From an uncultured Mogibacterium sp. (GTDB lineage Bacteria > Bacillota > Clostridia > Peptostreptococcales > Anaerovoracaceae): a stretch of DNA of 55,180 nt. Location of the stretch: the NCBI RefSeq assembly GCF_938041965.1, contig NZ_CALISE010000009.1, positions 1 through 55,180 of the forward strand, given 5' to 3'. Position 1 is the stretch's first letter. Every line of letters starts with the position of its first letter. Below, piece by piece: positions 32,742 to 42,140 of this stretch. Below the pieces are notes generated by a model. It had not been told where the DNA came from and ran no database searches. It saw only the letters and a list, made by a program, of their open reading frames with translations. The position numbers were made by a program, and so were the translations under genes.

Positions 32742-34679
32742 TTAATTACCCCAAGTATCATCAGTTCTACAAAATTCTTCATTTATTTTCAAGACAATAA
32801 GAATAATAATCTTGAGTAATTTATAATAATCTTGCTTATGCTGCTCTTCAGATTGAGTATTAGATCCATGTATGTATCGATTGCGAAGTTGATCACCATT
32901 ATCAAATGATTGATCATTTAACATGTAGTCCAAATACTCGTACTCTGGTCTTGAGAAAAGTGTGTTTTCTACCTTTATTTTTCCTTGTTCAATAAGTTTA
33001 TTTACATAAGGAAGATCGTAATATGTAAGACATATTACATTATTGTAGAAAAAATCTCTTAATACAGCTAACCTTTCCTTTGAGAATTTGAGTATTCCAC
33101 AAGATGAATAGGCTAAAAAATCGTTGCTTAAAAGACTATCAATTATGGCTTGCTGATAATTTGCAAAATCATCATAAATCAATCTTTCATTGCATAACAT
33201 TTCATAAAAAGTACAATACTCATCGCCTGTTCGATCCGTATAATTTAGTGCGCTTTGATCAGAAAAAAATATTTTAGATATACGTTGCAATTCTTCATCA
33301 ACTAGATATCCATACTTTCTATTACAAAAACTTTTTATTTGTGAAAATAAAGGTGTTGATGATGACATTTCTAGCAAATCCTGATCGATAACTTTATCAG
33401 TAACAAAAAATGAGAATTGTTTGATAATGCTGTCAATTTCAGAACATAGTAGTCTAGCTTTTTCAAGGTATGTTGCAGATTGAGAAGTTGAGTTATAGGT
33501 AAAACCTTTTGCGTTGAATTCTTCCATCAAATATGTCTGAAAAAACCATTCTATTAAGTCTTCAATCCTTAAATTGTGTTCTAATAATTTAGCATCATAT
33601 GCCATTATTATAACTGTAGAAATCATCTTCCGCATTTCAAATGCAGCATCAACTGGATATGCATTTAGACTTTTAAGTCCCACAAATGACTCAAGAGAAC
33701 AAGCGCGAGCATTGTTTGGAAATGAGGAGCGGTAGAACTTATCTACAAATCCAAACATGTGAATAAAATTATTCATAAGAGTTGGAAAATCTAGATTTTC
33801 TTCTATCCAGGATGAATTAAAAGTGAATCTTGGCTCAAAGCAATCTTTATCATCTATAGTTACAAGTTCATCGATAGGTTTAAAAACGACATTAACACCA
33901 ATTTTTAATCCTGTATTCATTGAACAAACTGCCTCAATAATTTTATTATATTTCTTCTTAGCAGCTAACCTAATCCTATCATTAAGAGCTAACTGACTAC
34001 ATTTTTTCCCTTTTATAATCATCTCTAAGTAATTAGTATTAGGATTTTCAGATTCTATATACGAATTAATAATAGATGTTTTTTTATCTATAGTTAGTGA
34101 GTTAGGAATGTAATAGGATTTATTATTAGACTCGTGTTTAACAAGGTATGCATTAATTAGAACTTCAGCGCCTTTGTTATTAATAACCATATAGTTACTA
34201 ATTAATTGATCAAATTTAGATACTATTTTTTTTCTACGAAGTACATGGTGGAGAACCCTCTTATCAGCGTAGAGCAAAGATTTGAAAGTGTCTACGGGAA
34301 TAGTATTTTGCATACCATAATGTTCAAACATATCCCAGAAGGATGAAACATAAAGAGTGGTTGTGGCGTTATACGTATCATGAAAGCGATTATAATCAAA
34401 ATTAGAAACATACCTTCCGATATGTTCCTTTAGTTTATTTGCTTTTCTTTTAAGTTCGGCATAATAGTCAGAAGACCAGGCCTCTAGTTTTACATTTGTT
34501 TCAAATAGTTTGATAATATTATGAAATTCTAGTATGTGATTTATATTAAATGGAGAATTCAAGCTTAAAAGAATATCAATTCTGTCTTCAGCCGCTTTTA
34601 AACTAGATCCTGTAGACAAATCACTTGCAGAATAAAAAATTACACCATCATAATCTGGTCTTAATATATTACTGCTCAT
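32742..34679 (-). CDS. AT-rich singleton with C-terminal HEPN-type RNase motif
   Basis: A 645-aa protein of no recognised full-length family. It is largely alpha-helical by composition, with no signal peptide or membrane segment. Near the C-terminus, residues 598-605 read LRNRYIHG, an R-x4-H motif (Arg599, His604) followed by a long amphipathic helix, exactly the arrangement of HEPN ribonuclease domains in abortive-infection and toxin proteins. The gene is visibly AT-richer than its neighbours, uses AT-rich codons, stands alone, and is flanked by housekeeping genes, so it looks acquired. A role as a stand-alone antiphage effector is inference; the rest of the chain would then be sensor or regulatory. 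Confidence 0.8.
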   Translation of the reverse strand: MSSNILRPDYDGVIFYSASDLSTGSSLKAAEDRIDILLSLNSPFNINHILEFHNIIKLFETNVKLEAWSSDYYAELKRKANKLKEHIGRYVSNFDYNRFHDTYNATTTLYVSSFWDMFEHYGMQNTIPVDTFKSLLYADKRVLHHVLRRKKIVSKFDQLISNYMVINNKGAEVLINAYLVKHESNNKSYYIPNSLTIDKKTSIINSYIESENPNTNYLEMIIKGKKCSQLALNDRIRLAAKKKYNKIIEAVCSMNTGLKIGVNVVFKPIDELVTIDDKDCFEPRFTFNSSWIEENLDFPTLMNNFIHMFGFVDKFYRSSFPNNARACSLESFVGLKSLNAYPVDAAFEMRKMISTVIIMAYDAKLLEHNLRIEDLIEWFFQTYLMEEFNAKGFTYNSTSQSATYLEKARLLCSEIDSIIKQFSFFVTDKVIDQDLLEMSSSTPLFSQIKSFCNRKYGYLVDEELQRISKIFFSDQSALNYTDRTGDEYCTFYEMLCNERLIYDDFANYQQAIIDSLLSNDFLAYSSCGILKFSKERLAVLRDFFYNNVICLTYYDLPYVNKLIEQGKIKVENTLFSRPEYEYLDYMLNDQSFDNGDQLRNRYIHGSNTQSEEQHKQDYYKLLKIIILIVLKINEEFCRTDDTWGN

Positions 34680-34785
34680 TTAATCTTCTCCCAACTACTG
34701 CTGTCAAAGGAATCAGCAATAGGTTATTTATTAAAGTTGGTTTTTGCTGATAAAAATCCATATAAATAAACCATATTTATATGAA

Positions 34786-36393
34786 TCACTTCTTAATCTC
34801 CGCCGAGCTCTGCAGCTTCACGGAAATCGTCATCTCCTTGCCGTCTCGTATTATTCCAAGCTTAACTGTTTCTCCTATGCGGTGACTCTGGATGGCTGAA
34901 ATTACACCTTCTGCAGTGGATACCTTCTCGTTATCTACGGAGATAATCTGGTCGCCCTTCTTTAGACCTGCGGCCTTAGCGTTTGAGCCATTCACCTCAG
35001 CGATGAGAACAGCAGCAGTGCTCTTGCCTGTGGTCTTATCCTTTACATCTCCATCGTAGATGGAAATTCCGGCCATCGGCTTACCTGTTATCGTGCCATG
35101 TTCGATGATGTCATCGATGGATGAAGCGACGGAGTCGATTGGGATTGCAAACCCCAGACCTTCGATGCCGGTTCCTGAACCCTTGGCAACCACTATTCCG
35201 ACGAGTTCGCCCTTACTATTAAATAGCGCGCCACCAGAGTTACCCTCGTTGATGGACGCGTCTGTCTGTATAAGCGTACGAGTCCTATTCTCGAGCTCAA
35301 TCTTACGATCCTTGGCGCTTATGATGCCAGCCGTTACAGTTCCACCGAGCTTTCCGAGTGGGTTACCGATAACAACAGCTAGATCACCTACCGAGAGTTT
35401 GCTGCTCCTTCCGATTGTAACAGCGTTTAGCTTAGTAGCATCTATCTTGAGGACCGCTATATCAGTCTGTTCATCGTAGCCCACTACACTAGCAGAATAG
35501 TTTTTGCCGCTATGAAGTCTAACTACGATAGTCGTAGCTCCATCAATCACGTGGTAATTCGTGACTATGTAGCCATTCGATTTTACGATAACTCCGCTTC
35601 CTGCACCTTCGCTAGTACCACCAGAGGTAGTCATGATCTCAACCACCGCATCGGCATTTTTGCTAGCAATCTCGTCTATGGTAAGTTTGCCACCAGTAGC
35701 ACTCTGCAGAGAGGAAGTCGAAAGGTTTTTATAGGAAGGAGTTCTATTTGAGAAGAACACCACAAGCCATGAGCTAACTATCGACGTGAGCATCATCGAA
35801 GTTATAAGCGTGATGATAAAGAATCTCTTTGTCACATACTTGGGATTCTTATGCGCCGAAGGATTGTCTCCGTTAAAACCTGCAGTATAAGCATGTGCTC
35901 CCGGTGCTCTGGGACTTCCATTTTGTCCTGCATATTCATTTTGATATGTATAGCCTGTGCCGTTATGAATTCCGTTTTCGGGAGCTGCGTGCTTACCATA
36001 TGATCCTTCAAATGAGCCATCTGCAGCGTGTTTCGCATAGCTTTCGTACTTGCTTCTATTGAATCTGCTTCTAGGTGCAGGAACGTTGCTATTTTCGTCA
36101 ATCAAAACGAAATTCGGCCCTTCGCCGTCTCTTGGAAGGAAGTCTCCAGCATTTTCTGGTGCGTAGCTACCCCATTCCTTCTTGACTGGAGTGTCTTCGG
36201 GAAGCTGCACGTTTTTCACATCATAGATGGAGCCATCGTCGCGCCAATATTCGTTAGAATCCTCGTGAATATCTTCCGCACCCTGCGTATTAGAACTGAC
36301 ATCTGTGCAGTTTACATCCTGCGTAGCAGATTGTTCGTCAACCTGATTGGAATTATCATTTTCCGTCGGAATAGTATGATCAAAATCGCTCAT
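34786..36393 (-). CDS. HtrA/DegP-like serine protease with PDZ domain
   Basis: A membrane-anchored S1C protease for protein quality control outside the membrane. Residues 1-190 are a cytoplasmic, Gly/Tyr/His/Asn-rich disordered tail with a repeated 'Y(A/G)KHAA' element (119-137). The transmembrane helix spans about 191-215. The trypsin-like domain carries His281 (TNYHVIDG), Asp311 (QTDIAVLKID) and Ser386 (NEGNSGGAL). One PDZ domain (about 430-530) follows, containing AAGLKKGDQIISVDNEKV. 535 aa is longer than usual because of the N-terminal tail. A ribosome binding site (AAGGAG) precedes the ATG. Monocistronic. Confidence 0.95.
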   Translation of the reverse strand: MSDFDHTIPTENDNSNQVDEQSATQDVNCTDVSSNTQGAEDIHEDSNEYWRDDGSIYDVKNVQLPEDTPVKKEWGSYAPENAGDFLPRDGEGPNFVLIDENSNVPAPRSRFNRSKYESYAKHAADGSFEGSYGKHAAPENGIHNGTGYTYQNEYAGQNGSPRAPGAHAYTAGFNGDNPSAHKNPKYVTKRFFIITLITSMMLTSIVSSWLVVFFSNRTPSYKNLSTSSLQSATGGKLTIDEIASKNADAVVEIMTTSGGTSEGAGSGVIVKSNGYIVTNYHVIDGATTIVVRLHSGKNYSASVVGYDEQTDIAVLKIDATKLNAVTIGRSSKLSVGDLAVVIGNPLGKLGGTVTAGIISAKDRKIELENRTRTLIQTDASINEGNSGGALFNSKGELVGIVVAKGSGTGIEGLGFAIPIDSVASSIDDIIEHGTITGKPMAGISIYDGDVKDKTTGKSTAAVLIAEVNGSNAKAAGLKKGDQIISVDNEKVSTAEGVISAIQSHRIGETVKLGIIRDGKEMTISVKLQSSAEIKK

Positions 36394-36510
36394 AGATATT
36401 CTCCTTGAATAATAGTTTAGTCTTGTTGTTATTATATAGTGAAAATAATTTTTTCATAGCAATTTATATGTATTTTATGTGAGAAATTGCCCCAAGTGTG
36501 ACAATATAAG

Positions 36511-36540
36511 TTGCTGAACTATATACCAAAGTAGTATAAT
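36511..36540 (+). promoter_or_regulatory. Promoter of the flavodiiron protein gene
   Basis: -35 TTGCTG (36511-36516), 18-bp spacer, -10 TATAAT (36535-36540). Confidence 0.5.
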
Positions 36541-36597
36541 CTATTGATATGATTTATGCATGATTTGCATTCTAATTTAGTTTACAGGGGGTACAAA

Positions 36598-37809
36598 ATG
36601 CATTGCGTTTACAAGGTAACAGATAAGATTTGGTGGATTGGCGGTAACGAGCGTAAGCTTTCAGTCTTCGAAGGAGTTATTCCTATGAACGATGGTATGG
36701 CGTACAATTCATATTTTATAGATGACGAGAAGACAGTTGTGCTTGATGCAGTTGATAAATCAGTTTCAGGCGTTTTTTATGAGAATGTTGATCACATGCT
36801 TAACGGCAGGCCACTTGACTATGTCATTGTGAATCATGTTGAGCCAGATCACAGCGCTTCGCTAGAAGAACTAATTATGAGACATCCAGAGGCGAAGGTA
36901 GTCGGCAGCAAGAAGATTAAGGCTATGGTTAAGCAATATGTGACTTGGGATGTTGACAAATATTTTGAGGAAATCAAGGAAGGCGACGAGCTATGTACTG
37001 GGTCGCACACCTTCACATTCTACATGGCACCTATGGTTCACTGGCCAGAGGTAATGGTTACTTACGAGAAGTCGACAGGTTCACTGTTCTCGGCCGATGC
37101 GTTTGGAATATTCGGAGCGCATGACGGAAACATCTTTGCAGATGCATACGACTTTGAGCTAGAGTGGCTGCCATCAGCACGTAAGTACTACACAACAATT
37201 GTTGGCAAATACGGAACTTTCACAGAGAAGTTAATCGGTAAGGTTGGCGTTCTTGATATAAAGAGAATTTGTCCGCTTCACGGATTCATCATCCGTAAGG
37301 ATTTTGAGAAATATATAAATGCATACCTAACTTGGGCGCGTTACGAGTCCGAGGAGAATGGCGTTCTCATTCTATATGCTTCACCTTATGGTAACACCAA
37401 GAACGCAGCTGAAATTCTAGCTTGCGAGCTTGCCGAAGATGGCGTTACTCGTATGAAGCTGATGGACGTATCGCACTGGGATCCAATGGATGTGCTCCCA
37501 CAGACATTTAGATACAACCACATCGTAATTGCTTGTACAACATACAACAATGGAATCTTTGTCAAGATGGAAGAAGCTCTCGGAGAGATGAAGTCTATGG
37601 GAGTATGCAACAAGAAGGTAAGCATCATAGAGAATGGTTCGTGGAATCCAGTGAGCGGAAAGCTCATCAAGGAGTTCTTTGAGGGCATGAAGGATATCGA
37701 ATTTGTAGGGGATATCGTAACAATTAAGTCCTCAGTGAAGGAGGATTCCGCACAGGCTGTTGCAGAGCTAGCGAAGGTCATCGCAGCATCTGTACAGGCT
37801 CAGGCATAA
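36598..37809 (+). CDS. A-type flavodiiron protein (FprA-like oxygen/NO reductase)
   Basis: Reduces O2 to water (and in some members NO) in anaerobes. The N-terminal metallo-beta-lactamase-like domain carries the diiron motif HxExDH at 80-85 (NHVEPDHS) and later His ligands (e.g. CPLHGF). The C-terminal flavodoxin domain has the FMN loop ILYASPYGNTKNAA. At 403 aa without a rubredoxin extension it is the minimal class A form, so it needs a separate electron donor. Start ATG 36598 is preferred because GGGGG lies just upstream; an in-frame ATG at 36556 lacks a ribosome binding site. DUF1934 follows after 10 bp. Confidence 0.93.
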   Translation: MHCVYKVTDKIWWIGGNERKLSVFEGVIPMNDGMAYNSYFIDDEKTVVLDAVDKSVSGVFYENVDHMLNGRPLDYVIVNHVEPDHSASLEELIMRHPEAKVVGSKKIKAMVKQYVTWDVDKYFEEIKEGDELCTGSHTFTFYMAPMVHWPEVMVTYEKSTGSLFSADAFGIFGAHDGNIFADAYDFELEWLPSARKYYTTIVGKYGTFTEKLIGKVGVLDIKRICPLHGFIIRKDFEKYINAYLTWARYESEENGVLILYASPYGNTKNAAEILACELAEDGVTRMKLMDVSHWDPMDVLPQTFRYNHIVIACTTYNNGIFVKMEEALGEMKSMGVCNKKVSIIENGSWNPVSGKLIKEFFEGMKDIEFVGDIVTIKSSVKEDSAQAVAELAKVIAASVQAQA

Positions 37810-37819
37810 GAGGGAATTA

Positions 37820-38302
37820 ATGGCAGAGAAGAAAAGTATAAATCTAGTAATCTCAAATAACCAGTATTCTGAGAAGCTCATTCCTACTGGACAAGCATAT
37901 AAGCGTGTACTCATACTGGAAGATAATATCGAAGTGACTACTGAGGGATTCTTATATAACAAAGGGAAATCCATGTACATCACATATGATGAGGTTGCAG
38001 ATGGTGGACTAGAGAATACCAAGACCATATTGAAGCTCGAAGGTGAGGATAAGCTCCAGATTAGAAGATACGGTAAGGATGACGGTGCTGGCATGATGGA
38101 TATGCGTCTTGAAGAGGGCGTGCTCAATATCACGAGGTATATTATACCTACTGGGAATCTTGAAATGGAGATTTACACCAATAAGATTGAGAACTCGCTT
38201 GATGAGGATGGATTTGGGAAGATTTCTGCGGATTATAAGATTAAGATGGAGCCGTACGTCAATCTCAGGAACAAGCTTGAGATTGAGGTTAAGCCTTGCT
38301 AA
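37820..38302 (+). CDS. DUF1934 (YwiB-like) beta-barrel protein
   Basis: A 160-aa protein whose pattern of alternating strands (SMYITYDEV, TILKLEGEDKLQIRRYG, LNITRYIIPTGNLEMEIYT, ISADYKIKM) matches DUF1934/YwiB, a calycin-like small barrel of unknown role in Bacillota. It lies 10 bp after the flavodiiron gene and is likely cotranscribed with it. No signal peptide. Confidence 0.75.
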   Translation: MAEKKSINLVISNNQYSEKLIPTGQAYKRVLILEDNIEVTTEGFLYNKGKSMYITYDEVADGGLENTKTILKLEGEDKLQIRRYGKDDGAGMMDMRLEEGVLNITRYIIPTGNLEMEIYTNKIENSLDEDGFGKISADYKIKMEPYVNLRNKLEIEVKPC

Positions 38303-38382
38303 TGCATAATATCTAGTGGGGCTTTCGACTATATAGGATTAATTATTGTTGCTTAATTGGATTTAGAAAGGACCAGAAATAA

Positions 38383-39891
38383 ATGGGAAGTGTCGGTTTT
38401 AGTGCGGAGAAGTACATCGAAGAACAGTCAAAGTATATCTTGGAGAGGATTCAGGCTGGAGACGGGAGACTTTACCTCGAATTCGGAGGGAAACTCGTTC
38501 AGGATAAGCACGCGATGAGAGTTCTGCCTGGCTTCGATGAGAATGCCAAGATTAAACTTTTGAACCGCATGAAGGACCAGACGGAAATAATCATCTGCAT
38601 ATATGCAGGAGACATTATTTCCAGTAAAACGAGACAAGATTTTGGGATCACGTATGATCTTGAGGTAATGAGGCTCATCGATGCTTTCCGTAGCTATGAT
38701 CTTGAGATAAATTCGGTTGTCGTGACTAGATACGAGAACAATCCAGCGGTTAATATGTTTATCAACAAGCTGGAAAGAAGAGGAATTCGCACTTACAAGC
38801 ACAATTATACTAAAGGATATCCTACTGATGTTGACACTATCGTCAGCGACGAGGGATACGGTGCTAACCCGTACATTGAGGTTACCAAGCCACTGATAGT
38901 GGTTACCGGTCCTGGTGGTGGTTCCGGCAAGCTGGCGACCGCTTTATCGCAGGTGTATCACGAGTATAGACGCGGGACGAAGGCAAGATATGCTAAGTTT
39001 GAGACTTTCCCAATCTGGAGCATTCCGCTAAAGCACCCTGTTAATATCGCTTATGAAGCGGCAACAGCCGATCTCAAGGATGTGAACATGATAGATCCGT
39101 TCCATCTAGAGGCATATGGAGTTACAGCAGTCAATTACAACAGAGATATCGAGGCATTTCCAGTGCTCAAGAGGATTCTCGATAAGATCACTGGAGATGC
39201 GAGCGTATATCAGTCTCCAACTGACATGGGGGTTAACCGTGCAGGCTTCGGCATCATCGACGATGATATCTGCCGCGAGGCAGCTAAGCAGGAGATAATC
39301 AGAAGGTATCTGCTCGCTGAAGTTTCGTATAAGAAGGGCAAGATTGACGAATCTGTGCTAGAGCGTACAAAGCTTCTCATGGAAGAGGTTAGCGCTACTC
39401 GCTACGATAGAAAAGTTGTCGCACCTGCAGAGGAATACGCAGAGATGAAGCGTGCGGAGAATGAGCGCTATGAGAATGTAATCGTGGCAGCCATTGAGCT
39501 ACCCGATGGTAGAATCGTTACTGGCAGAAGTTCGCACAGGATGGCAGCTTCGGCAGCTATGATTCTCAACGCGGTAAAGACTTTAGCTGGTCTTGCTGAT
39601 GACATTCCAGTTATCTCAGCGCAGGTACTAGAGAACCTGCAGAAGATGAATGTGGAATTCTTCGGGGATAAATCCTCTCTCAACTGCGAAGAGATCATCA
39701 TGGCTCTGACTATGTCGACTATGACGAATCCAACGGCAGATTATGCACTCAAAGAGCTGTATAAGCTGCGCGGCTGCAGAGCTCACAGCACAGCAATTTT
39801 AAGCGATAGAGATGAGCAGACGCTTAAGTCGCTGGGAATAGACATGACTTCGAACCCAGAGTTTTCGACTAGTGATCTGTACTCGAAGTAA
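38383..39891 (+). CDS. DUF1846 family protein
   Basis: A 502-aa cytoplasmic protein matching the DUF1846 family at full length. The N-terminal 'YLEFGGKLVQDKHAMRVLPGFDENAKIKLL' segment and VVTGPGGGSGKLATALSQVYHEYRRG (a P-loop-like glycine-rich stretch) are family hallmarks. Structures are known for the family, but its biochemical function is not established. The ATG is preceded by GAAAGGA. A terminator at 39915-39946 follows directly. Confidence 0.88.
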   Translation: MGSVGFSAEKYIEEQSKYILERIQAGDGRLYLEFGGKLVQDKHAMRVLPGFDENAKIKLLNRMKDQTEIIICIYAGDIISSKTRQDFGITYDLEVMRLIDAFRSYDLEINSVVVTRYENNPAVNMFINKLERRGIRTYKHNYTKGYPTDVDTIVSDEGYGANPYIEVTKPLIVVTGPGGGSGKLATALSQVYHEYRRGTKARYAKFETFPIWSIPLKHPVNIAYEAATADLKDVNMIDPFHLEAYGVTAVNYNRDIEAFPVLKRILDKITGDASVYQSPTDMGVNRAGFGIIDDDICREAAKQEIIRRYLLAEVSYKKGKIDESVLERTKLLMEEVSATRYDRKVVAPAEEYAEMKRAENERYENVIVAAIELPDGRIVTGRSSHRMAASAAMILNAVKTLAGLADDIPVISAQVLENLQKMNVEFFGDKSSLNCEEIIMALTMSTMTNPTADYALKELYKLRGCRAHSTAILSDRDEQTLKSLGIDMTSNPEFSTSDLYSK

Positions 39892-39914
39892 TTGATTTAT
39901 AGAGGGATATATTG

Positions 39915-39946
39915 GGCAGCAGTTCTATTCAGAGCTGCTGCTTTTT
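39915..39946 (+). terminator. Terminator after the DUF1846 gene
   Basis: Stem GCAGCAG / CTGCTGC around TTCTATTCAGAG, then TTTTTG. It lies inside the longest possible ClC reading frame and so argues for the internal ClC start at 39975. Confidence 0.8.
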
Positions 39947-39974
39947 GTCCAAAGAGAAGCAGGAAGGAATAGAT

Positions 39975-41630
39975 ATGGCTGCAAAGCGCAGTTTAGATAA
40001 GAGCTACGTTGTTCGTAACATCAGGCAGAAACAGAGATTTAAATATACGCTCATACTAGAGGGGATAGCAGTTGGTTCGATTGTCGGACTGGTCATTGCC
40101 CTGTTCAGAATTATGATTGTGAAGGCTGATCAGGCTCGTCAGATGGCAGTTCATCTGGTTAAAGTGAAGCCGATATATGCTTTTGCAGTTTTGCTGGTGC
40201 TGATTTTAATCGCCTGGATTTTAGATAAGCTCATTAGATTTGAACCGGATATCTCGGGGTCTGGCATCCCGCAAATCGAAGGTGAGCTGAAGGGTCTTGA
40301 GGATCAGAACTGGCGCAAGGTGCTGATTGCTAAATTTGCGGGATGCGTTCTGGCTATTGGCGGCGGCTTGGCTCTCGGTAGAGAGGGCCCGAGCATTCAG
40401 CTGGGTGGCATGATAGGCAAGGGCTTCGCGCGCCGGAAGAATGCGCTTCTGACTGAGGAGAGAATGCTGATGAGCTGTGGCGCCGGCGCGGGCCTAGCCG
40501 CCGCGTTTGGAGCTCCGCTAGCTGGAGTGCTATTTGCTCTTGAAGAGCTTCACAAGAACTTCTCAGCAGAAGTTCTTGTATCCACGATGGCAGCTAGCGC
40601 AGTTGCTGACTACATAGCTGTCAATATAATCGGACTTAGACCGGTGTTTGATTTTGATGTTGAACACAGAATCCCACTACGCCTATACTGGGCAGTAGTG
40701 TTACTTGGCGTAATACTTGGAATACTCGGTGTTCTATACAATAAACTGCTAGACAAGATGCAGGATTTCTTTGATAGATTGGGTAACAAGTTCATCAGTA
40801 TCGGAATCATGCTCATGATTTCATTCCTGATGATGTTCATCTATCCGACAGTGCTCGGCAGTGGAAACAACCTCGTGAAGGTCATAAGTGATGGGAAGTT
40901 CACGCTAGCAGCACTCGCCATACTATTTGTAGCAAAGCTATTCTTCTCTACGGGAAGCTTCGGAACGGGAACTCCAGGTGGCATTTTCTTGCCATTACTC
41001 GTCATCGGAGCAATTACGGGTGGGCTTTACTCTACATTTTTAAGCGCGACATTTGGCGTTGAGGAATACTATATCAAAGGCTTTGTAATAATCGCGATGG
41101 CGGGTTTCTTCTCAGCTGTCGTAAGGGCTCCAATTACAGGGGTTATCCTCATCACAGAGATGACTGGAAACTTCATGACACTGCTATCACTCGTGTCAGC
41201 ATCTCTTGTTGCATATGTAGTGGCTGACCTTCTAGGCGGAGAACCAGTATACGATCAGCTTATGCACAGGAGACAGCGAAAGAAGGCGGAGAACGGAACA
41301 GGTGTACCCGACCATGATTATTTGGCAGATGTCTATAGCAAGAGTGACAAGAAGTACGTCAAGAAGCGCATCTCGATTCGAGAACGCAAGGTCGTAATCG
41401 ATTCTAGCATTCACATCGGTTCAATGATGGATGGACACAAGGTCATGGAGCTTGGGCTTCCTGAAGGTAGCCTGATTGTCTCAGTCATGAGAGATGGCAA
41501 GGAGATAATTCCGCATGGTTCCACCATTCTAAATGGAGGTGACGATCTAGAGATACTGTGCAGGCTCAAGGATATTGCAGCAACAGAGGCGATCCTCGAT
41601 GAGAAGTGCAAGGCGATAGATGTTGAGTAA
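39975..41630 (+). CDS. ClC-family chloride/proton antiporter with C-terminal TrkA-C domain
   Basis: A polytopic ClC protein. Chloride-pathway motifs GSGIPQIEG, GREGPSIQLG (gating Glu) and GTGTPGGIFLPLL are present. The proton-glutamate position lies in LFALEELHKNF, which favours a Cl-/H+ antiporter rather than a channel. The C-terminal about 100 residues (HKVMELGLPEGSLIVSVMRDGKEIIPHG...) form a TrkA-C/RCK-C regulatory domain. Start ATG 39975 (551 aa) is chosen because GGAAGGA precedes it and the previous gene's terminator overlaps any longer version. In acid-producing anaerobes such transporters can support acid resistance. Confidence 0.92.
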   Translation: MAAKRSLDKSYVVRNIRQKQRFKYTLILEGIAVGSIVGLVIALFRIMIVKADQARQMAVHLVKVKPIYAFAVLLVLILIAWILDKLIRFEPDISGSGIPQIEGELKGLEDQNWRKVLIAKFAGCVLAIGGGLALGREGPSIQLGGMIGKGFARRKNALLTEERMLMSCGAGAGLAAAFGAPLAGVLFALEELHKNFSAEVLVSTMAASAVADYIAVNIIGLRPVFDFDVEHRIPLRLYWAVVLLGVILGILGVLYNKLLDKMQDFFDRLGNKFISIGIMLMISFLMMFIYPTVLGSGNNLVKVISDGKFTLAALAILFVAKLFFSTGSFGTGTPGGIFLPLLVIGAITGGLYSTFLSATFGVEEYYIKGFVIIAMAGFFSAVVRAPITGVILITEMTGNFMTLLSLVSASLVAYVVADLLGGEPVYDQLMHRRQRKKAENGTGVPDHDYLADVYSKSDKKYVKKRISIRERKVVIDSSIHIGSMMDGHKVMELGLPEGSLIVSVMRDGKEIIPHGSTILNGGDDLEILCRLKDIAATEAILDEKCKAIDVE

Positions 41631-41709
41631 ATCGTATTTAGGAGAGGACCATTTTAATAAATGAAAGTTTTATAGGCTCTAAATATAAGAAAGGGGACGG
41701 ATTGCATTC

Positions 41710-41941
41710 TGAACTGCCCCCCATTTGGATAGTTTAATTAAGCTGCTCTAGATGACTGAATCCTGTATTGCACAGGACTCAGTCCTTTTAATTTGCACTT
41801 AATTCGACTATTGTTGTAATCGTCAGTGTATGATTCACTCTCAGAAATTAGGTGTTCTGTAGATTTGAATTCATGTTTGTAAGACATCTCTGTCTTAAGT
41901 AGATCAAAGAAGTTTTCCGTGACAGAATAATCTAGGAACAT
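41710..41941 (-). pseudogene. IS3-family transposase remnant (C-terminal end plus terminal inverted repeat)
   Basis: The minus-strand frame encodes ENFFDLLKTEMSYKHEF, then DDYNNSRIKCKLKGLSPVQYR, the C-terminal end of IS3/IS150-type OrfB transposases, including the final Glu of the DDE triad. TGAACTGCCCCCCATTTGG at 41710 looks like the element's terminal inverted repeat. Everything upstream (the rest of OrfB, OrfA and the other repeat) is missing; the sequence beyond 41941 has no transposase similarity. A dead relic marking a past insertion or rearrangement at the edge of the AT-rich ABC-transporter patch. Confidence 0.8.
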
Positions 41942-41954
41942 TATTTATTCATAT

Positions 41955-41982
41955 TGACTTGTTACAAAATTATCATATAATT
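41955..41982 (+). promoter_or_regulatory. Promoter driving the ABC permease, with a long leader
   Basis: -35 TTGACT (41955-41960), 16-bp spacer, -10 TATAAT (41977-41982), just outside the IS remnant. The leader to the permease ATG is about 150 nt and contains an intrinsic terminator at 42089-42115. Confidence 0.6.
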
Positions 41983-42088
41983 CAATTAAGAAAGAATTCG
42001 TAGGATATTGGATATGGGATGTTGATGGTTATATTATAAATAAATTGATGAGCCCAGTGTCTATAAAATAGGAAAGCAAGTAGTTTTA

Positions 42089-42115
42089 GAGGGGCGATAA
42101 TGTTATCGCCCCTTT
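42089..42115 (+). terminator. Intrinsic terminator in the permease leader (possible attenuator)
   Basis: A perfect stem AGGGGCGATA / TATCGCCCCT with loop ATGT, then TTGAAATTTGTTT. It lies between the promoter at 41955 and the permease start (42141) on the same strand. Confidence 0.65.
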
Positions 42116-42140
42116 GAAATTTGTTTAGTGAGGTATTTAG

